From Coenobita brevimanus (lineage: Eukaryota > Arthropoda > Malacostraca > Decapoda > Coenobitidae): a DNA stretch of 64,000 bases. Made by a program: the position numbers and the translations under genes. Positions 57,961-64,000 of this stretch are shown here, in pieces; positions within the stretch are counted from its first letter, which is position 1, and each line of letters starts with the position of its first letter. Under the pieces are notes generated by a model, which saw nothing but the letters and a program-made list of their open reading frames with translations, made no database searches and was not told the DNA's origin. Location: the NCBI GenBank assembly GCA_032717465.1, contig CM064690.1:28759153-28823152 (forward strand). The letters are read 5' to 3'.

Positions 57961-58529
57961 GTGCATGTGGATCTGGGGAGAGTCTGCTCCAAGTAATCTA
58001 CAGCGCGCAGACACATTTTGGCGACATTAATGCTTGCCCTCCATTGTCCCCTCAATCACGGGACGTCTGCGCAGTTTGGCGGCTAACCACGCATGCGCAC
58101 TGACCCCTAGCCATACCCTCTAGTAACTTAACCCCCAATTCATTAAAGATTCTCACCCCTTGAATGTGAAAATTAAAGAAATATAAACTTTTGGCGAGAT
58201 ATAGGCCGCCAAATTCCCGCCTCCCGCTGTCTGCAACCGCGTGAAGGCGTTTTTGGCTGGAACTAATCTTTGAGCAACTCCCGCGGGCTTTTGTATTTAA
58301 ATCGATATTCCTGGCCTGTCAACTGACGCCGGAGCTCCTGGCGGCCCTCCTGCGGAAACATAAACCGGAATCGTCGCAGGGAGTGAGGGATCGGGCAGGA
58401 AAACGGTGAAAATGGCGGCCAAGGTGGAGAAATACGCGTGCGCTCAACTAACTTCTCGCCAAATTCTGAGACCCCTCTGCCAGGCTGCTCAGGGAATGTT
58501 TTGAATTTAGCGGGTGATGAGGGGGTCCC

Positions 58530-59150
58530 CCTACTCCTATCCCCTCTCCTTCCCCTCCCCCTCCCCCTTGCCTCACCCCACCCACTCACTAACTCCCCTC
58601 TCCTCCTCCCTCCCTCCCTCCCTTCGTCTCGTGTGCTCTCATCCCGTCCTCCCTCTCTCCCCCCTTACTCCCCTTTCTTCCCCTCCTTTCCCCCTCCACT
58701 CCCCCTTCCTCTCTCTTGTGCTCTCATCCCTTCCTCCCATTCCCCCTTCCCCTGCCATCCTCCCCTCCCCGCCTCCCTCGCTCCCTCACACCCTGACATG
58801 TTGCAACTCCCGCACGCTTCGCTGTCATTGCTCCTTCCCTCCCCACTCCCCTCCCTCTTAACCCATTCCCCTCCCTACCCACTTCACTCTTTCCCCTTTC
58901 CTTTCCCACTTCACTCTCCCATCCCACTCCACCCCTTCTCTCTATCACTGTCTTTCTTGTCCCCTTCTACTTCCCTTTTCTCTCCCTAACACACCTATTA
59001 CCTCTCTCTCCTCTCCCATATCCCCCCTTTCCTTCCCCCCTTTACGAACACCTCTCCCCACCCCCTCTCCTGTCCCCCCTCTCCCGTCCCTACCTCTTCT
59101 GTCTCCTTCCTATACCTCCCTCCCTCCCTCTACCACACCTACTCGCCCTT
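58530..59150. repeat. polypyrimidine tract
   Basis: Mostly C/T blocks (cctccctccctcccttc etc.) with a short unique insert near 58790-58835. Frames are compositional. Confidence 0.94.
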
Positions 59151-59159
59151 CACAATCTT

Positions 59160-60780
59160 CTCTAACATTTCCCTTCAGTAATACCCGTTTAAGACAATAT
59201 TCCTTGCTTAACGGTTTCTTTAAACGTTTCAAAGCAGGATGGGACGACTTCAGAGTTTCTTCAAGTAATCCCGAAAATATTTTAATCCATCGATTTAAAA
59301 ATATTCAAAAGTCAATCGTCATTTAATTAAAGAAAAAAAAATGCTACAAGTATCATTTCTAGTCTAAAGAACAGCGGTCCTTTAATGTCAAAGAAGTAAA
59401 AATCTCCACTTAATTTAAAATCAGTCAAGGTGAACAAAGGGCAAAGAACTCAAACCAAGACGAAAACAAATCATCTCAAAGCAAATAAAATATCTGATCA
59501 AACGGAAGACATTACCACTGAGCGTTATCAATTAGTTTGATATGTAAACAAAGTTCACAGGACAAAAAAATCAAGTCAAACAAAAGGCAGATATAAACCC
59601 ATGAGAATCCGAAGCGAAAAAAAAAAAAAAGGCAAGCAACAACACTCCAACAATTTCAAACGCCCCCCAAAGCAACGACAACAAGGCGAACAAAAACAAA
59701 AAAGGGGCGACAAACCCAACGTCACAATATATAAAAATAATCTTGGGGAAGGGGGGAGTAGGGGGTAAATATCGGCCTTCAACGACCCCCGCGGAACAAG
59801 GGAACATTATTTTGTCCGAATAAGATAATTGTGGAAGCGAGTGGCAAGTGGGAAGGGAGTCTGGCGAACCCTTGTGGGAAATGAAACGAAGAAATTTGAG
59901 AGCGCATGTTTGGGGCACAACATCGCTCGCGTAACAGTGGTCGGAGGAGACACGGGCTGCCATACCACTTATTTTCCTTTTTCCTAATGTTACCCCACTT
60001 TCTATCAAGCTAGTTAATTTTTCGGCTTTGGGGGAATGGTTGTTGTGTAAATTTGTGGGGTTAGGAGGGTTTGGGAGAGAGTGTTTTTTGAGGGATTTTA
60101 AAAAAACTGCAGTCGTTTCTGAGAGCAAGACGTCTGCACCCCCCGGCCTCCCTCCAATCTCGAACTCCCACCTCGACTCCCCCACCTGCCGCGTCCTCTG
60201 ACCAAATTTACTTCCATATTTATTAAATTCCAGCCATTTCCTAACTGAAACCCCAATATCCAACGGTACCCACGAAGGTACCCAACCTGGGACAGTGTAT
60301 TTAATATGTTGCCGAGGGGATTTGAGGGATGGGGAAGGAAGGAAATAAGTTTGGGTTGGTAGTTAGGCAAGCGATGTCAAGCTAGGGTGATCCTCCCTGA
60401 CAAAGTCGCGAGAATACGCTGGCTCGGGAAGTCCTGGCGAGTGTACTCCTCAACCAAGACTCCTGACCTACTTACCTCCTTCATCCACTCAACCGCTCGT
60501 TAGTGATTGTGATTGACCTCTAATTAACCGCCCAGGATCCTAAACTAAGCAGCCGCGCCTGTAGAGGTAAGTGAAGAGGGGTTTGAGTTTACAGGGGGAC
60601 ACCGTTTTTAAGCTCGTTGGGTACGTTGCCACTTTAAAGTTTTAAGGGAAGTGGCGGTTTGTTCCCCGGATCACTTTCATTGGCCACGTGTGCACTTAAC
60701 CACCAGGCCACGTAGTTGGGGGTAGTTTGGGGGTCATTAAAGGGTCGGTCGGGTCATTAAAGCTCATATTCGCCCCAAAG
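59160..60780. other. unique DNA, no gene seen
   Basis: The longest open frame (59571-60263, minus) is 230 codons and contains a hydrophobic Phe/Leu-rich end, but has no motif, and part derives from an A-run. I do not call it a gene. A possible tRNA-like head (tggcctggtggttaagtgca, minus strand, about 60692-60711) is noted. Confidence 0.4.
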
Positions 60781-62060
60781 TTTTAAATTGATGTTAATGG
60801 AGGAAGTGGGGGTTGACTGTGTTTATGAGTTGATGGTGAAATTGATTATCGTATTGATGTTTTTATCGATTATATCCGTTTTTCTTGGTGTTACATTGGT
60901 GGTGGTAATGTTATTGTTATTCGTGTTAAAGTGAGTGCTTTAATGATTGATTGTCGAGTTGATTGGCGAAATTGATGACAGCATTGATGGTTATATTGAT
61001 TGTCAGTTTTTATTGATGTTACGTTGTGATGTCAATGGTATTAATGGTATTTTGAGTGCTTTAATGATTGGTCGTCGAGTTGATTGGCGAAAATGATGCT
61101 ATTATCATCGTCTTATTGATTTTGGTGGTGGTGTTAGTATTTGGTGTGAAAATGATAGTGATGATGTCAATGGTTGTTACTGGTATTAAGCTTTATTGCT
61201 GCACTTGTGTTGTTAGATATGTTGGTGGAATTGAAGATGCTTGGTGTAAAGTTGGTGTTATCTGGTTAATTCTTATGCTGGTGTTATATTGGTAGTTTAT
61301 TGTTGTACCTGAGTTAAGTGGTAGTGGTAAATTGGTATGTTGATGGCATAGAAGATAGATTATTGATGTTATACTGGTGAAATTGCTGTTATCTGGTTAA
61401 TTATAGTGCTGGTGTTATAGTGATGGTTTTGCATTGGTGTTATCAGCTAAAGTGATGGTATATACCGGTTTAAGCCTTATATATATTTTTTTCATGGTAC
61501 CTCCAGATGATTTTATTTACCTTAAGGGAAATTTTTTGAACTAGGAAGATTACCGGTACATATTTTTGTATTAACCATTCTACTACCTAAAAGCTTATCT
61601 ATCTATCTACCTACCTACTCTATTTATCTGTCTATCTAATCTATGTCTTTATCGCCAGACCGCCTAATCCCGTAAGAAGTGGCCACAAACAAATCGCCTA
61701 AAGTTGATAAAAAATCGTTCAGAGGTGGCAAAGAACACAGTACATCGCCGAATTGAAAGGATGATGGTGTTTTATTGGTGTGAGGGGGATGGTATCGGTG
61801 TTAAGCTGTCGATGGTGGTATTATAGTGGTGTTAAATGGTGGTGTATAATAGTGTGTGGAGAGCGATCAGTGATTTATGGTGTTAAATTGGTGCTTTGTG
61901 GTGTGTTAAACGTATGGTGGTGGTAAATTTGTTGCCTATTATTGGTGATAGGTTGAACCAATAATATATTGTGTTAGTGTTGTACTGTGTTACATGGTTG
62001 AATTGTGCTGTAGTGGTGGTAAGTCGTATGTGTTAGCGATTTTAATAATACAACTAATCG
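60780..62060. repeat. diffuse GT/GAT-rich low-complexity region
   Basis: Words such as ggtgtta, gatggtgtta and ttgatggt recur irregularly, as in an old decayed minisatellite. No coding signal. Confidence 0.6.
61590..61705 (-). mobile_element. LINE 3' end, GATA-tailed family (copy E, short)
   Basis: On the plus strand, ctatctatctacctacctac-type tail DNA is followed by gccagaccgcctaatcccgt and ggccacaaacaaatcgcc, the reverse complement of the common 3' terminus seen in copies A-D. Only the last 60 bp or so of the body remain. Confidence 0.75.
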
Positions 62061-62913
62061 TCTTCATACACTAATACCCACGGTTCTGGGCATTGGATGT
62101 TGCTGGCAGAATAGCGTGCCGCCCTCTGACTACGAGCTGATAGTCGCGTAGCTCATTACATAGGTCCAGATTTTAGTTTCCAGTCAGTGAACGTTCGAAA
62201 ATGCACAGAAGATTTTAAGTGATAGCGTGTTATCTGCAATGTTTATGGTGTTAAGTTGATGATTGGTGTTAAGTGCTACTTTGTTAAATGGGTTAAAACT
62301 GATTATGTGATTGGTCAGTGCTACCCTGTTAATGATGTGTTAATAATTGATGGTGTTAATATCAAAGCTCAAACTAGCCACCAGTAATTAACGGCGATAA
62401 ATTATGAGGGAATTTAACTTTGAATTAATGCTGTAATTATGGGTGATTTGGAGGGTCAGATCAATGTTTATAGTCTAGATGTTAAAATGTTTACTGTGAT
62501 CTGTGTTTAGTGATGCCATAGCTAACTTGTATACAACCCTCTCACGGTAGGGACAGCTCCACAATTGTTGTCCTTAGAAGTTGTCATAATGAACTGTCTT
62601 ATGATAGGGGCAACTTTAGTATTCTCTCTCTCTCTCATTCAGCACAGGAAATAGTTCTCTGAAGGGATCGATGTTGACCTGTGGTAGTGTTTTGAAAGTT
62701 GTGTTGCGAAGTGTTGCGGTAAGTTGGTGGTGATAGTGATGCTGTTAGGTAATTTAGTGTTGATGGTGTTGTGAAGTGGTACAAAGTTGTTGATAGTGTT
62801 GTGAAGTGTTACGTACCTATTTGTTGCTAAGAAAAAAATACGTATCGTTCTGAAAGTGTTACGTGGTGTTCTGTTGCGGTATGTGATATTGTGTTGCCTA
62901 TATCCATTTTGCT

Positions 62914-63086
62914 CTAACTTGGCCCAAAACTTCGATCTTCATACTGGTTGCAGAGTTGTAGCAATAGATTAACCCATACATATAGCCCTAGTCACGGAAA
63001 AAGATGCAGAGCCGTTACAAGGTCTTTTTCTGCCACTGTCTAACGTGAAATAAGCTGCAAAAGGACGAAAATCTGGGTCAAGTTGG
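62914..63086. mobile_element. MITE with 'aacctggcctaaaatt' TIRs, copy 2
   Basis: The left end taacttggcccaaaacttcg pairs with the right end cgaaaatctgggtcaagttg over about 20 bp. The interior ctagtcacggaaaaagatgc ... tttttctgccactgtctaac matches copy 1 at 38570. Confidence 0.72.
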
Positions 63087-63220
63087 AGTAAGAAGTGTGT
63101 AGTGCAGCGCTATGGAATACTACGCATCCTGGTAGCGTGACTTATTATGCAAGTGTTCTGAAGTGATACGTAGCCTAATGAACTGTTGCTTAGTGACGTT
63201 ACCTTGTATTAGTGCTACCT

Positions 63221-63221
<1 letters not shown>

Positions 63222-63263
<42 letters not shown>
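63222..63263. repeat. (GT)n microsatellite
   Basis: About 21 GT units; a (GA)n block follows at 63352-63378. Confidence 0.98.
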
Positions 63264-63265
<2 letters not shown>

Positions 63266-63604
63266 CCAACTAACCATGATGTGTTTTTTTCAGTGTTGGG
63301 AAGTGTTGTGTTGCAGTGTAGTGGGAATTTGTGTTGTGTGGGTGGTAGAATATGAGAGAGAGAGAGAGAGAGAGAGAGAATGTGTTATCTGCTTGGGAAG
63401 TGATGTATTGGGGAGTGTTGCAGTGGTATGTTGTGTTGTTTTGATGTGTTGTATAAAGTACTGTGGTTTACCATCGCTTCCATGGCACTTTTTCGCAAGC
63501 AGCATCTTTCAGTGTTACGTTCCTGTCAGTTCAGCCTTTGTATAACATGGAGAGAGGACAATTTTACGCCTCGTCGCAGTGTAGATGCGTGTGATACTCT
63601 GGTA

Positions 63605-63633
63605 TGTTTTTTGTGCTGCAGTGCTAATCTTTG

Positions 63634-63685
<52 letters not shown>

Positions 63686-63780
63686 GTGCTGCAGTGCTAA
63701 TCTTTGCCTGTGTGTGTGTGTGTGTGTGTGTTTTGTGCTGCAGTGCTAATCTTTGCGTGTGTGTGTTGTGTGTGTGTGTA
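63605..63780. repeat. compound (GT)n array with 'ttttgtgctgcagtgctaat' spacer
   Basis: ttttgtgctgcagtgctaat followed by ctttgc(c/g)tg and a GT block occurs three times (63608, 63682, 63731). GT lengths shrink from copy to copy. Confidence 0.95.
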
Positions 63781-63894
63781 ATCTCTGGTAACAAGCACCT
63801 TTCACTTTGCCTTCCACCTCTTGCCACGTGGCGCCAAACCCCATCAGTCTGTGAACGCTTTTTCTCCATTCTCGTTCCCACAATACTCCTTTTC

Positions 63895-64000
63895 CTCTAA
63901 CCTGACCTAAAATTACCATCTTTCCATAATGTGGCCTAAAATCACCATCTCCATAATTCTGAGTTATAACAGTAGATTAATACGAGAATATGATACTAGT
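63895..64000. mobile_element. MITE with 'aacctgacctaaaatt' TIR, copy 3 (cut by window end)
   Basis: ctaacctgacctaaaattac matches the left end of copies 1 and 2. A second, internal copy (gtggcctaaaatcaccatct) lies 32 bp further on. The right end lies beyond the window. Confidence 0.6.

Larger units (their letters stand above)
56280..58500. promoter_or_regulatory. large high-complexity CpG-containing region, candidate cis-regulatory DNA
   Basis: Apart from a purine tract (57710-57960), this stretch is free of simple repeats and rich in CpG. It includes an ATTA-dense block (56795-56890), an E2F-type gcgggaaa (57555-57562), an NRF-1-like acgcatgcgcac (58088-58099) and an aaaatggcggcc box near 58409. 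I see no coding exon; the 64-codon frame at 57256 has no family match. Confidence 0.3.

Noticed and set aside
59571..60263. 230-codon minus-strand frame with a hydrophobic C-terminal part
   Set aside because: It is the longest frame outside simple repeats, but has no conserved motif, includes a poly-A-derived FFFFF run and lacks codon regularity. It could be reconsidered if transcripts exist.
60660..60720. Possible tRNA-like sequence (minus strand ctggtggttaagtgcac)
   Set aside because: The A-box-like part is fair, but no B box follows in the same direction and no cloverleaf forms.
1..64000. CRISPR array, operons or prokaryotic systems
   Set aside because: Direct repeats here are microsatellites and minisatellites without CRISPR-like spacer regularity. 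Introns and repeats show a eukaryotic genome.

Overview
This is a eukaryotic, animal-type window: spliced genes with GT-AG introns, very dense di- and trinucleotide microsatellites, minisatellites, and many degraded non-LTR retrotransposons, SINEs and MITEs. Intron size, repeat style and the kind of LINE 3' ends suggest an arthropod, most likely a decapod crustacean. That assignment is inference from sequence style, not from a diagnostic gene.

Genes lie only in the first 19 kb, both on the + strand. Positions 1465-5272 hold the last four coding exons of a PRELID1/prel-type mitochondrial phospholipid-transfer protein; its N-terminal exon(s) lie before the window. Positions 11205-18869 hold a complete six-exon THOC3 (Tex1) homologue, a WD40 subunit of the THO/TREX mRNA export complex. 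All exon junctions were checked for GT/AG and reading phase. The two genes are not functionally linked in any obvious way; they are simply tandem neighbours about 5.9 kb apart.

The introns and the intergenic stretch carry recognisable transposable elements: a tRNA-derived SINE as an inverted pair around the first visible prel exon, two copies of a roughly 425-bp pogo/Tigger-like MITE with TA target duplications, an 81-bp mini-MITE, an element with TIRs that start like 'ggctcacacgagc', several LINE 3' ends carrying a conserved 'LRWFGHVERM ... GRGRPR' C-terminus, and an internally deleted LINE in which the start of the endonuclease is joined directly to the 3' terminus and a GATA tail.

From 19 to 64 kb I see no convincing protein-coding gene. 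Open frames there come from microsatellites or from purine/pyrimidine tracts. The region holds at least ten minisatellite or compound-repeat arrays, kilobase-scale homopurine/homopyrimidine tracts, a Penelope-like element GIY-YIG remnant near 50 kb, four MITE families, and a few CpG-containing, high-complexity islands (about 28.3-28.7, 50.88-51.47 and 56.28-58.5 kb) that look like candidate cis-regulatory DNA or remote promoters. The most notable items are the internally deleted LINE with its GATA-tailed relatives, the SINE inverted pair that could promote exon circularisation, the MITE families, and the AP-1-core/CA-repeat array near 53.5 kb.
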